Positions 15,016 through 21,115 of a stretch of 21,115 nucleotides of DNA are shown here, piece by piece. A program made the translations under genes and the position numbers. The stretch covers positions 1 through 21,115 of the forward strand of contig JAFRBA010000133.1 in the NCBI GenBank assembly GCA_017405115.1, given 5' to 3'. The notes below the pieces were generated by a model. That model ran no database searches. It was not told where the DNA came from and worked only from the letters and a program-made list of their open reading frames with translations. Position 1 is the first letter of the stretch, and every line of letters starts with the position of its first letter. This DNA is from Kiritimatiellia bacterium. Its GTDB lineage: Bacteria; Verrucomicrobiota; Kiritimatiellia; RFP12; UBA1067.

Positions 15016-15700
15016 TAAATCGCACCGGCCACGGGCCATGTCTGTTCCAGCAGTCGCGGACTCCTTCGACCGTGGGCTCGACGTAAAGCGGCGTCGCCTG
15101 GTGCCGGAACCAGGTGTCCTGCCTCTTCGCGAGCTGGCACGTACGCGTCAGTATCTTCGCCCTGTCGTCGCCTTCGCGGTATCCGATCGCCAGCGCAGCG
15201 GTGCGCGACCATACCGGATACTCCGCCCGAAGGCGTCGCTTCTCCTCCTCGAGACCTGCCATGAACATGACGTCCAGGCGCGCGGCGATCCTAGCGCGCA
15301 CGACGGCCCGGTCAATGCTGATCACCGGATACTCGGGCGGCGGCTTCTCCCACCGGCGGTCGAGCCCGCGCAGCAGGGCGGAGAAGTAGAGCCCTGTGCC
15401 GCCAACGATCACGATCGGCACGTCGGCAGGCACCGCAGACGCCCACTCGGCCGCAGCCCGCAGCCAGGCGCCGGACGAGAACTCCTCCGCCGGGGTCACG
15501 AGGTCTACCCCGCCCATGTGAAACTCCGCAATCTCCTCCGGCGGAGGCTTCGCCGTTCCGATGTCCATGCCGCGGTAGACGAGCATGGAGTCCGCGCTGA
15601 GGATCCACGCGCCCATCTCGCGCGCGAGCTCCGCCGCGATCGCGCTCTTTCCGCTCGCCGTCGGCCCGGCCAGCAGATACGCCCACCTCTCGTTCTTCAT
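15008..15700 (-). CDS. miaA: tRNA dimethylallyltransferase, unusually short
   Basis: The protein has 230 residues; usual bacterial MiaA has about 300. It adds the dimethylallyl group to A37 of tRNAs that read codons beginning with U. The signatures are clear: P-loop G-P-T-A-S-G-K-S at 12-19, S-A-D-S-M-L-V-Y-R-G-M-D-I-G-T-A-K-P at 35-52, G-G-T-G-L-Y, and near the end A-I-G-Y-R-E and K-R-Q-D-T-W-F-R. The missing residues lie between G-G-T-G-L-Y and A-I-G-Y-R-E, where the helical insertion normally sits; the frame is intact, so this looks like a natural compact form. tRNA-Cys(GCA), a reader of UGU/UGC, is a plausible substrate in this genome. The ATG is 7 bases after an extended -10, predicting a leaderless message. 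Confidence 0.92.
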   Translation of the reverse strand: MKNERWAYLLAGPTASGKSAIAAELAREMGAWILSADSMLVYRGMDIGTAKPPPEEIAEFHMGGVDLVTPAEEFSSGAWLRAAAEWASAVPADVPIVIVGGTGLYFSALLRGLDRRWEKPPPEYPVISIDRAVVRARIAARLDVMFMAGLEEEKRRLRAEYPVWSRTAALAIGYREGDDRAKILTRTCQLAKRQDTWFRHQATPLYVEPTVEGVRDCWNRHGPWPVRFMV

Positions 15701-15707
15701 GCCCCCA

Positions 15708-15716
15708 ATTTTACCA
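15708..15716 (-). promoter_or_regulatory. Extended -10 promoter of miaA
   Basis: The minus strand reads TGGTAAAAT, with a possible -35 TTGATT 18 bases further upstream. Seven bases (TGGGGGC) lie between the -10 and the ATG at 15700. Confidence 0.65.
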
Positions 15717-15742
15717 AAACCGCCTCGCTGGAATCAAACACC

Positions 15743-18544
15743 TCACTTCCACATCATTCGGCACTGCTCGACGAGGGCGCGAGCCGCATTGACGGCATCC
15801 GGCATGTCAAGCCTTCCTCCTTTGACAGCCGTTTCCAGGACAAAATCGCATTCCGACGGCAGATCAAGTTCCCCACTCGCAATGGCAAGCTGGTCGGCCG
15901 TCACAGGCGCAATCTCATTGTCCGCAGAAACCGCACCGAGCGCATAACGCGACGTCCCCGCCGCCAGAGCTACCGCCTTGGCGAGAGCGCTCTGACCTTC
16001 GGCGGCAAATCCGCCGCTGACGAGAAGCTCGCCCATTTTCAGAAGCCGCTCCGCCTCGGCATCGGCCTGCTCCACCGCCGCCTTGCGCTTCGCCGCCTCC
16101 ATTGCAGCCGCGTCAGGCGCGTCTCGCACGACGACATCCTCCACGTCCTCGCCGCAGAACGATATCACACCCATGTCGCGAAGGCGCCGCAGCAGCTTCC
16201 ACGTCTCAGGGTCGATCAGTTCCACTGCAGAGTCCGGCAGCGCCACGCCGTGCGTTTCGGCGATCCTGCGCGCGATCTCGCTCCGTCCGACGCCGCGCCC
16301 CACCGCGACGGCCCCGCCAACGCTCCGGCCGGACGCGTCGCGCCTGAACTTGACGACAAGCCGCTCCACGCCAGGGCACTCCGCCTCGACGGCCGCGCGG
16401 AGCCGCTCCTCCGGCGGGACATTCGACTCGCCCTTCGGCTTGGCCTCCGCGTTGACCTTCACCGCCTCGCCCATGACGGACGCCAGACGCTGCATGAACG
16501 CGCTTTCCTTCTTCCTGCCCTTCGCCTGTTCGGTGTTCTGGCGCTCGAAGTCGGACGCCTTGCCCATCGCGTCCAGCACGAAATCCGCGAGCCCCTGCTT
16601 GAAGCCGAGCGTCTGGAGCATCCGCTCCTCAATCGTCCCCGCCGCCACCATGTTCACCACCAGGACGTCCCGCTTCTGGTTCTTCCGCCACGCGCGCGCG
16701 ATTCGCTGCTCGAGCCGGGCGGGGTTCCACGGCAAGTCGAGGTTCGCCACCACGCTCGCGACCTGCAGGTTCAGCCCCACGCCGCCGGACTCCGAGGCGA
16801 GGAACACGCGACAGTCCGCGTCCTCCTTGAACCGCCGTATCTCCTCCCGGCGCCGCTTCTGGTTGACCTGCCCCGTGTGGAGCGCGTAGCCGATGCCCTT
16901 CTTCTCCAGCCGCTCGATCACAAGGTCGAGCATGCGCGTCCATTCCGAGAACACGATCACCTTCCGAGACGGGTCGTCGGCGAAGATGTCGTCCAGCACG
17001 TCCTCGAACTCGTCCAGCTTCGGCGAATCCTTGATCTTGGAATCCATGATGTAGCAGGTGTCGCAGAGCATGCGCATCATGCTCAGCTCCATCTGCAGAT
17101 ACTCCTGCTCTTTCGGCGTGAGCGGACGCTTCTTGCTGAGCTCGTAGAGCGCGGCTACCTCGCGGAGGTGTTCGTTGTAGCGACGTTCCTGCTCCGGAGT
17201 CATGCCGGTCTTGTACGTCTTCGTCATCCGGCCGGGAAGCTCGTCCTCCACCGCCGCCTTGCGCCGCCGCAGGAGGATCTGCGACGTTGCCTCGTGGAGC
17301 TTCGCAAGGTTGCACATGCCCTCGTTGTGTCCTTCGGCATCGAAGGAGTAGAACCGGCGGTTGAACCTGAAGAGGCTGCCGAAGAGGGCGGGATCCACGA
17401 ACTCGACGAGCGAATAGAGCTCGTCGATGCGGTTTTCGAGCGGAGTTCCGGTCAGCACAAAGGCATACGGGGATGACAGTCCCTTGAGGTTGCGGGACGT
17501 CTTGGTCTTCCAGTTCTTGATGCGCTGCGCCTCGTCGAGGATCACGAGGTCGGGCTTGAGGATGTCGTTTATCTCCTTCCAGTCGCGGATGACCTGTTCG
17601 TAGTTGGCGACGAGGAAGAACGCCTTCGTGTCCGCATACCGCGCAAGCCGCACATGGCGAACGCCATACAGAAGCTCCGTGCCGGCGTCGGAGAAGAACC
17701 GTATCTGATCCTCCCATTCGCCCTTCAGCGAAGCCGGCACTACCACGAGCGTGCGCTTGATTCCCACCGCCTCGCGCAGAAGCAGCGCGGCCGCAATCGC
17801 CTGGACCGTCTTGCCGAGGCCCATTTCGTCGGCGAGCAGCGCGCGTCCCTTCCCGGCGAGGTGGAACGCGCCCTCCCGCTGATACGGATAGAGCGACTTC
17901 TTCAAGAACGGCCACTGTCCGTCATCGCCCTGCATATCGCGAAACTCCGCAATGGCGCGGGCGAGCGACTCGCGGCGGACAAGCTCGGCGAGGCGGCGGC
18001 GGACCTCTTCAGAGACGCGCACGGAACCCGGCTTCACTTCGTTCAGGCGGTCGCACATGCGGACGAAGGCGTTGATCCCGGCTGCCGTGCGGTTCTTGAC
18101 GATGCCTGCGGCGTCGCAGTGGCCGGAGAGCGCGCGGCGCGCCTCGGCGGGCATATTGTCAGGGATGGCGAGCTTCGGTTCGTATGGGTCGCGGCACATG
18201 AACACCTCGGCGCACGGCGAACGGCGAAGCTTGCCGCACTTGCGGGCCGCGGACTTCAGCACGCGCTCCACGTGCTTGCACGTTCCAAGGCCGCTCTTCG
18301 CGAAGTCAGGGCAGTCGCAGGTATTGATCGGCTCGTCCAGGGAACGCAGCTCCACGCGGTACTTCGCCGTTCGGCGATCCGCCGCCGGATGCGACACCTC
18401 GTAGACGCCGAACCCGTCCACGACATCTAGCGCCTTCACCCTCATGGACTCGATGCTGGCTCGCTCGCGGCGCTTCGCGCGCTCCTCCTCGTCGGTCGTC
18501 ATCCAGCTCTGGAACTTCATCTTCGCATTGGGTCTCGTCTTCAT
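15743..18544 (-). CDS. SNF2-family DEAD/DEAH-box helicase with SWIM zinc finger
   Basis: The protein has 933 residues. An N-terminal SWIM zinc finger uses C76-x-C78 and C89-x-H91. The SNF2 ATPase core follows: D-E-M-G-L-G-K-T at 239-246 (Walker A), L-D-E-A-Q at 336-340, L-T-G-T-P-L-E-N at 364-371, then the second lobe with V-I-V-F-S-E-W-T, S-G-G-V-G-L-N-L-Q and Q-R-I-A-R-A-W-R at 613-620. The last about 280 residues match no domain I recognise. Such proteins move along double-stranded DNA or remodel protein-DNA complexes; bacterial members are tied to transcription recycling or defence, and nothing here decides which. The start chosen is the ATG at 18544, downstream of the promoter; a frame open to 18631 would begin upstream of it. 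A nine-codon leader frame ends exactly over this ATG. Confidence 0.93.
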   Translation of the reverse strand: MKTRPNAKMKFQSWMTTDEEERAKRRERASIESMRVKALDVVDGFGVYEVSHPAADRRTAKYRVELRSLDEPINTCDCPDFAKSGLGTCKHVERVLKSAARKCGKLRRSPCAEVFMCRDPYEPKLAIPDNMPAEARRALSGHCDAAGIVKNRTAAGINAFVRMCDRLNEVKPGSVRVSEEVRRRLAELVRRESLARAIAEFRDMQGDDGQWPFLKKSLYPYQREGAFHLAGKGRALLADEMGLGKTVQAIAAALLLREAVGIKRTLVVVPASLKGEWEDQIRFFSDAGTELLYGVRHVRLARYADTKAFFLVANYEQVIRDWKEINDILKPDLVILDEAQRIKNWKTKTSRNLKGLSSPYAFVLTGTPLENRIDELYSLVEFVDPALFGSLFRFNRRFYSFDAEGHNEGMCNLAKLHEATSQILLRRRKAAVEDELPGRMTKTYKTGMTPEQERRYNEHLREVAALYELSKKRPLTPKEQEYLQMELSMMRMLCDTCYIMDSKIKDSPKLDEFEDVLDDIFADDPSRKVIVFSEWTRMLDLVIERLEKKGIGYALHTGQVNQKRRREEIRRFKEDADCRVFLASESGGVGLNLQVASVVANLDLPWNPARLEQRIARAWRKNQKRDVLVVNMVAAGTIEERMLQTLGFKQGLADFVLDAMGKASDFERQNTEQAKGRKKESAFMQRLASVMGEAVKVNAEAKPKGESNVPPEERLRAAVEAECPGVERLVVKFRRDASGRSVGGAVAVGRGVGRSEIARRIAETHGVALPDSAVELIDPETWKLLRRLRDMGVISFCGEDVEDVVVRDAPDAAAMEAAKRKAAVEQADAEAERLLKMGELLVSGGFAAEGQSALAKAVALAAGTSRYALGAVSADNEIAPVTADQLAIASGELDLPSECDFVLETAVKGGRLDMPDAVNAARALVEQCRMMWK

Positions 18545-18570
18545 GCCTTGCTTTCGCCTTGTGTTTTCAT
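18541..18570 (-). CDS. Possible nine-residue leader peptide before the SNF2 helicase
   Basis: ATG at 18570 opens a frame for MKTQGESKA and stops with TGA at 18543-18541. Its last bases overlap the helicase start as ATGA, the same overlap seen between real genes in this window. It begins about 7 bases after the predicted transcription start. Whether it is translated is not known; chance is possible because it is so short. Confidence 0.35.
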   Translation of the reverse strand: MKTQGESKA

Positions 18571-18583
18571 CGCAACGCCGCGT

Positions 18584-18592
18584 ATTATACCA
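18584..18592 (-). promoter_or_regulatory. Extended -10 promoter of the SNF2 helicase
   Basis: The minus strand reads ATTTGGTATAATACG. The predicted start is near 18577, which gives this gene a leader of about 33 bases before the chosen ATG. Confidence 0.75.
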
Positions 18593-18642
18593 AATCCCCC
18601 GCCTCTCCACGGCAAACAGCCGCAAACACAAAACCTCATCTG

Positions 18643-18666
18643 GCCCACAATTTGCAAATTGTGGGC
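18643..18666. repeat. Perfect 24-base palindrome between the helicase and the Fic region
   Basis: Both strands read GCCCACAATTTG followed by its exact reverse complement, centred between 18654 and 18655. It lies 26 bases beyond the end of the gene-tail fragment and about 65-90 bases upstream of the helicase transcription start. It may be an operator or a two-way terminator; a TTTT follows on the minus strand after about 10 bases, too far for a standard terminator. Confidence 0.85.
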
Positions 18667-18691
18667 AAGGCTGAAATCATCGCGCAGAGGT

Positions 18692-18815
18692 CTACGGCTT
18701 CTCCACCGCTACCTTGAAGAAGCGCTGGAGCGAGTTGGTCGGATACAGCCACTCGCCGCCGTTCTCCAGCGTCTCGCTGCCGTAGACCTTGTAGAGCCGC
18801 CGCACTACGCCGTCT
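18692..18815 (-). pseudogene. Truncated 3' end of a secreted-protein gene (copy A)
   Basis: The minus-strand frame ends G-S-E-T-L-E-N-G-G-E-W-L-Y-P-T-N-S-L-Q-R-F-F-K-V-stop-proximal residues, then A-V-E-K-P and TAG at 18692. It matches copy B (20043-20166) over 124 bases with about 11 differences counted by eye. The match stops at 18815, inside the Fic stop codon (18814-18816). The upstream part of the original gene is absent here. It is a remnant rather than a functional gene. Confidence 0.75.
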
Positions 18816-19860
18816 ATGCCTTTATGTACTTCGAGCCTCGTCCGCCTCCAAGTCGGCGGATCAGGCCTCCGCGCACCATGGCTCCAAGAACAGCTTCGAC
18901 CGTCGTCGGGCTAACATCCGGCAGCATCCTGCATACGTCGGACTTTGACAACGGCGTGAAAGAATTCAGCACCGTTGACTCAATGCGCTTTTTCTTCGAC
19001 ACCTTGCCTGCGGCAACCGATGCAAAGCGCCTGTCAAGTTCGCTGTAGCATTCGTAAAGCGTCGAGAGGAAATTCACCATGAACGGAAAGTACCTCGGCT
19101 GGGATTCACTCCACCCCACGGACGATTCCTTGAGTGCTTCATAGTACTCGGCTTTGTGCGCGTTTACGACAGCCTCGAACGACATGTACTTGCCGGCGTC
19201 AAAACCGTTCCGGTAAAGGAGTAGCAAAGTCAGCAGCCGGCTCAAGCGTCCGTTGCCGTCCTTGAACGGATGCACACAGAGAAAGTCGAGAATGACGCAG
19301 GGAATGAGCAGAAGTTTGTTGATGGCCGCATCGTCTCTCGCCTCCGCGTATGCGAGCACAAGCTGTCTCATGGTTTCTGGAGTTTCCGCCGCGCTCGTCG
19401 GCTGGAAGCGAACTATGCGCCGCCCGTCGGGCATTCGCTCCGCAATGACGTTGTCATCCGTCTTGTACGCGCCTGTCGCATCTGGCTCGGCCAACCGCAT
19501 CATCTGCGCATGAAGGTTTCGTATGTCGCTTTCTCTGAAGTCGTGCGCGGCGGAGTTGACGTGAATTTCATTCAGCGCATCGCGATATCCGGCGATTTCC
19601 GCTTCCGTGTGGTTTAGCGGCGCACTGCCGCCTCCTACGATGTCCCGGATGCGATTGTCGGTGGTGACGATGCCCTCTATCGCGTTGGAAGCCTTCACCG
19701 AGTCAATCTTCGCAATTGATTCAAGTTGCCGAAAGGCTTCTGCATTCCCGTTTCTGCGCACGGCAGTCATGACCTTCAGAGTTGAAATATTAGCGGCAAG
19801 CGTAACCAGTTGCGCGGGCAACAGGTCATCCTTAAGAAATGAATAGTCAAAGATATGCAT
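18814..19860 (-). CDS. Fic-family AMP-transferase with inhibitory helix and C-terminal winged helix
   Basis: The protein has 348 residues from the ATG at 19860, which has AGAAAGG upstream; an ATG at 19902 would lie above the predicted transcription start. The Fic core motif is complete: H197-P-F-K-D-G-N-G-R-L-S-R208. An N-terminal inhibitory helix of the class II type is present (S58-N-A-I-E62-G63), whose Glu blocks the ATP site in known members. The last about 60 residues look like a winged helix (L-S-K-S-D-V-C-R-M-L then T-V-E-A-V-L-G-A-M-V-R-G-G-L-I). The enzyme should transfer AMP to a Ser/Thr/Tyr hydroxyl, possibly on itself. Its promoter is wrapped in two palindromic sites, and the unit lies between direct repeats, suggesting arrival by recombination. 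No antitoxin gene is beside it. Confidence 0.93.
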   Translation of the reverse strand: MHIFDYSFLKDDLLPAQLVTLAANISTLKVMTAVRRNGNAEAFRQLESIAKIDSVKASNAIEGIVTTDNRIRDIVGGGSAPLNHTEAEIAGYRDALNEIHVNSAAHDFRESDIRNLHAQMMRLAEPDATGAYKTDDNVIAERMPDGRRIVRFQPTSAAETPETMRQLVLAYAEARDDAAINKLLLIPCVILDFLCVHPFKDGNGRLSRLLTLLLLYRNGFDAGKYMSFEAVVNAHKAEYYEALKESSVGWSESQPRYFPFMVNFLSTLYECYSELDRRFASVAAGKVSKKKRIESTVLNSFTPLSKSDVCRMLPDVSPTTVEAVLGAMVRGGLIRRLGGGRGSKYIKA

Positions 19861-19881
19861 GAAGAACCTTTCTTGGGGTTC

Positions 19882-19916
19882 AATCTGCACATATAATACC
19901 ATTTTATGTGCAGATT
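19882..19916. promoter_or_regulatory. Operator 1 of the Fic gene (11-13-11 palindrome)
   Basis: Arms AATCTGCACAT (19882-19892) and ATGTGCAGATT (19906-19916) are exact reverse complements. The 13-base spacer contains the -10 hexamer, and the near arm covers the predicted transcription start at about 19886. Confidence 0.85.
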
Positions 19917-19921
19917 AGCAA
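19893..19921 (-). promoter_or_regulatory. Promoter of the Fic gene
   Basis: On the minus strand, TTGCTA (19916-19921) lies 17 bases from TATTAT (19893-19898), which is preceded by TGG to form an extended -10. The -10 is inside operator 1 and the -35 falls between the two operators. Confidence 0.75.
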
Positions 19922-19925
19922 CGGC

Positions 19926-19960
19926 AATCTGCACATGAATTTGTCTCGCATGTGCAGATT
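19926..19960. promoter_or_regulatory. Operator 2 of the Fic gene (identical 11-13-11 palindrome)
   Basis: The same two arms recur at 19926-19936 and 19950-19960 with a 13-base spacer of unrelated sequence. The centre is 44 bases from the centre of operator 1, about four helical turns, with 9 bases between the two sites. Confidence 0.85.
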
Positions 19961-20027
19961 AGCGCCGCGCTGCCCTAGTGCTGACCACCATGCAGCCCGG
20001 CTCTGACATAGTCGGCCTGTTCTAACA

Positions 20028-20039
20028 TCTGTGCACAGA
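20028..20039. repeat. Short perfect palindrome after gene-tail copy B
   Basis: TCTGTGCACAGA reads the same on both strands. It lies 3 bases past the stop of copy B and is not preserved in copy A. It shares TGTGCA with the Fic operator arms; this may be chance. The rest of 19961-20042 shows nothing I can name. Confidence 0.5.
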
Positions 20040-20042
20040 GGC

Positions 20043-20417
20043 CTACGGCATCTCGACCGTTACCTTGAAGAACCTGTGGAGCGAGTTGGTCGGGTACTGC
20101 CACTCGCCGCCGTTCTCCAACGTCTCACTGCCGTAGACCTTGTAGAGCCGCCGCGCTACGCCGTCTTCATTGAGATTCGGATCCCAAGTGACGAGCGGTG
20201 TTTCGCCGCGCATCTCAATCATCGCCTTCAGCTGGCTGTTCGCATTCGTCGGGTCAAGCCCAGCGACATACTCCTCCAAAACTTCCGTCGGCCTGCCGCA
20301 GTTCAGCTTGACGCTTGCCGCGTTCGCCACCGCAACGCAACGCCGAGGCCAAATCAAGCAAGCAATGTCGACCGTGCATTCCGAATTTGTGCAATATTCA
20401 TACGCAACCAGAAGCTG
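20043..20417 (-). pseudogene. 3' fragment of a secreted-protein gene with conserved C-terminal module (copy B)
   Basis: The frame is open from a TAG at 20418-20420 down to TAG at 20043. The recognisable part begins near R-P-T-E-V-L-E-E-Y-V-A-G-L-D-P-T-N, continues through D-P-N-L-N-E-D-G and ends with H-R-F-F-K-V-T-V-E-M-P. I believe this tail occurs on many secreted proteins of Kiritimatiellota-like bacteria, but I cannot check that here. No credible start codon or ribosome-binding site is present, and sequence above about 20,330 loses protein character and GC content. It is most likely the end of a larger gene cut by a rearrangement or an assembly join. Copy A shares only its last 41 codons. 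Confidence 0.7.
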
Positions 20418-20430
20418 CTATTTGCCACTA

Positions 20431-21018
20431 TTATTCTATGGCATGAATACCTTTTGCGGTCACACACAAAAATTTACCATTTTTCTTTCTGTTATCAATA
20501 ATCCTTAATAGTCCCTCTTTCGTTTTTGGAACCATTGGTTTGGGGTTTCCATTTTCATCTTTTACAACATTATATTCTCCCAGTGTCACATTATAAAATG
20601 CATTTGTAGCTGTTGAGGTCGCAAAAACTTCGTCACCATTGTTTGATAATCCTGAAATTGCTCCTGGTAGCGTTGCTACTACTCCTGAAAGATTTGTTAC
20701 GATTTCCCCATTAGCGTTACCAGTATAGGATTCTATTGCTTCTTCATTGCCTTTTATGACAGTTAGGGTATTAGTTAGGGTGTTATATGTCGTTCCTGAT
20801 GCTGGAGATCTAGATATTTCTTCCATATAGTAGTAGTTTCCTGTCGGATTTACCATCGGTTTATACAAAATACTTTTACCATTTCTTAGAGCTAACAGGT
20901 ATAAATTTGTTCCATTTTTACAAGAGGCTGTGAAAGGTGGAGCATCAGCTACCATCTCTCCTCCTTTGTTGTTGAGTAGATCATAAAAAACAGGGTGATT
21001 TGTATTTGTAGGCTCCAA
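20431..21018 (-). CDS. Hypothetical protein in the AT-rich segment
   Basis: The open frame gives up to 195 residues from a TTG at 21018; the frame is closed by TAA at 21039-21037. An ATG at 20955 preceded by GGAGGAGAG would give a shorter protein starting M-V-A-D-A-P-P-F. The product is hydrophilic and Asn/Thr-rich, with no membrane segment, and has stretches such as L-T-N-T-L-T-V-I-K-G-N-E-E-A and V-V-A-T-L-P-G-A-I-S-G-L-S. It ends K-G-I-H-A-I-E. I recognise no family. Given the length and protein-like content at low GC it is probably a real coding sequence, but its host may differ from that of the rest of the window. Confidence 0.5.
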   Translation of the reverse strand: MEPTNTNHPVFYDLLNNKGGEMVADAPPFTASCKNGTNLYLLALRNGKSILYKPMVNPTGNYYYMEEISRSPASGTTYNTLTNTLTVIKGNEEAIESYTGNANGEIVTNLSGVVATLPGAISGLSNNGDEVFATSTATNAFYNVTLGEYNVVKDENGNPKPMVPKTKEGLLRIIDNRKKNGKFLCVTAKGIHAIE

Positions 21019-21042
21019 AAAATATAAAACACCATTTTATAC

Positions 21043-21114
21043 TCAGAATAATTTTTTAAAGATAATATTTATGTTACTACACCAGAAATCCTCAGAATCC
21101 CATACTTCTGTATC
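21043..21114 (-). CDS. Possible C-terminal end of a protein gene at the window edge
   Basis: Twenty-three codons are open from the edge and end at TGA (21045-21043): D-T-E-V-W-D-S-E-D-F-W-C-S-N-I-N-I-I-F-K-K-L-F. It would be the last gene before the hypothetical protein. It is too short to identify and could be chance. Confidence 0.25.
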   Translation of the reverse strand, partial: DTEVWDSEDFWCSNINIIFKKLF

Positions 21115-21115
21115 A

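Larger units (their letters stand above)
20330..21115. other. AT-rich segment of different origin from the rest of the window
   Basis: Base composition switches within about 100 bases from GC-rich to clearly AT-rich, and codon choice switches to AT-rich codons (TTA, AGA, AAT, ATA). No mobile-element gene is visible at the border. It may be foreign DNA or a chimeric join in an assembly. Confidence 0.75.

Noticed and set aside
15038..17476. Long plus-strand open frame of 812 codons (and others at 3633-5165, 9957-11249 and 1325-2485)
   Set aside because: They are antisense to well-identified minus-strand genes, rich in Arg, His, Ala and Glu as expected from GC-rich shadows, and show no family motifs.
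18643..18666. Palindrome as a standard intrinsic terminator
   Set aside because: It lacks a nearby T run on either strand and has an AT-rich core; kept as an unexplained palindrome.
18814..19860. Fic gene as the toxin of a classical toxin-antitoxin pair
   Set aside because: The inhibitory S-x3-E-G helix is inside the same protein and no small antitoxin gene is adjacent.
19861..19902. Longer start for the Fic protein (ATG at 19902)
   Set aside because: It lies upstream of the predicted transcription start and inside the operator; the ATG at 19860 has a ribosome-binding site.
18692..20166. Fic unit taken as an insertion sequence or composite transposon
   Set aside because: No transposase, no terminal inverted repeats and no target duplication; the flanking repeats are gene tails.

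Overview
The window is GC-rich over about 1-20,330. All recognisable protein genes and the single tRNA gene lie on the minus strand, so transcription runs from high to low coordinates. I infer a Gram-negative bacterium of the Verrucomicrobia/Kiritimatiellota type (gut or rumen lineage), with moderate to low confidence. The reasons are the secreted-protein C-terminal module near 18,692 and 20,043 (Y-V-A-G-x-D-P-T, then L-N-x-x-G, then R-F-F-K-V near the end), the LolA-like and AsmA-like envelope genes, and the gene mix. About 20,330-21,115 is abruptly AT-rich and looks foreign or chimeric.

Layout in coordinate order: a partial AAA-ATPase-like protein (1-936); a membrane-anchored nucleotide-sugar dehydratase (1034-2407); a group of three genes for a small membrane protein, a Na/Pi-cotransporter-like protein with a PhoU-like tail, and a secreted alpha/beta hydrolase (5761 down to 2437); a secreted protein with three identically spaced Cys/His motifs (5794-6255); a fatty-acid operon fabH-fabZ-tetR (8324 down to 6287); a Tat-exported metallophosphoesterase (8394-9707); tRNA-Cys (9767-9840); glycogen phosphorylase (9936-12389); an envelope operon of TPR protein, LolA-like protein and AsmA-like protein with 11-residue repeats (14998 down to 12454); a very short miaA (15008-15700); a SWIM/SNF2 helicase (15743-18544); and a Fic enzyme (18814-19860) lying between two copies of a truncated gene tail.

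Three regulatory patterns stand out. First, most transcription units start from the same extended -10 promoter (close to TTTGGTATAATA, with no conserved -35), and several place the start codon 6-9 bases after the -10, which predicts leaderless or nearly leaderless mRNAs. Second, the Fic promoter is embedded in two tandem copies of an 11-13-11 palindrome. Third, the fabH promoter carries a 7-13-7 palindrome over its -10, while a TetR-type repressor is the third gene of that operon. The Fic-operator unit between direct repeats is the best candidate for an undescribed regulatory system here.
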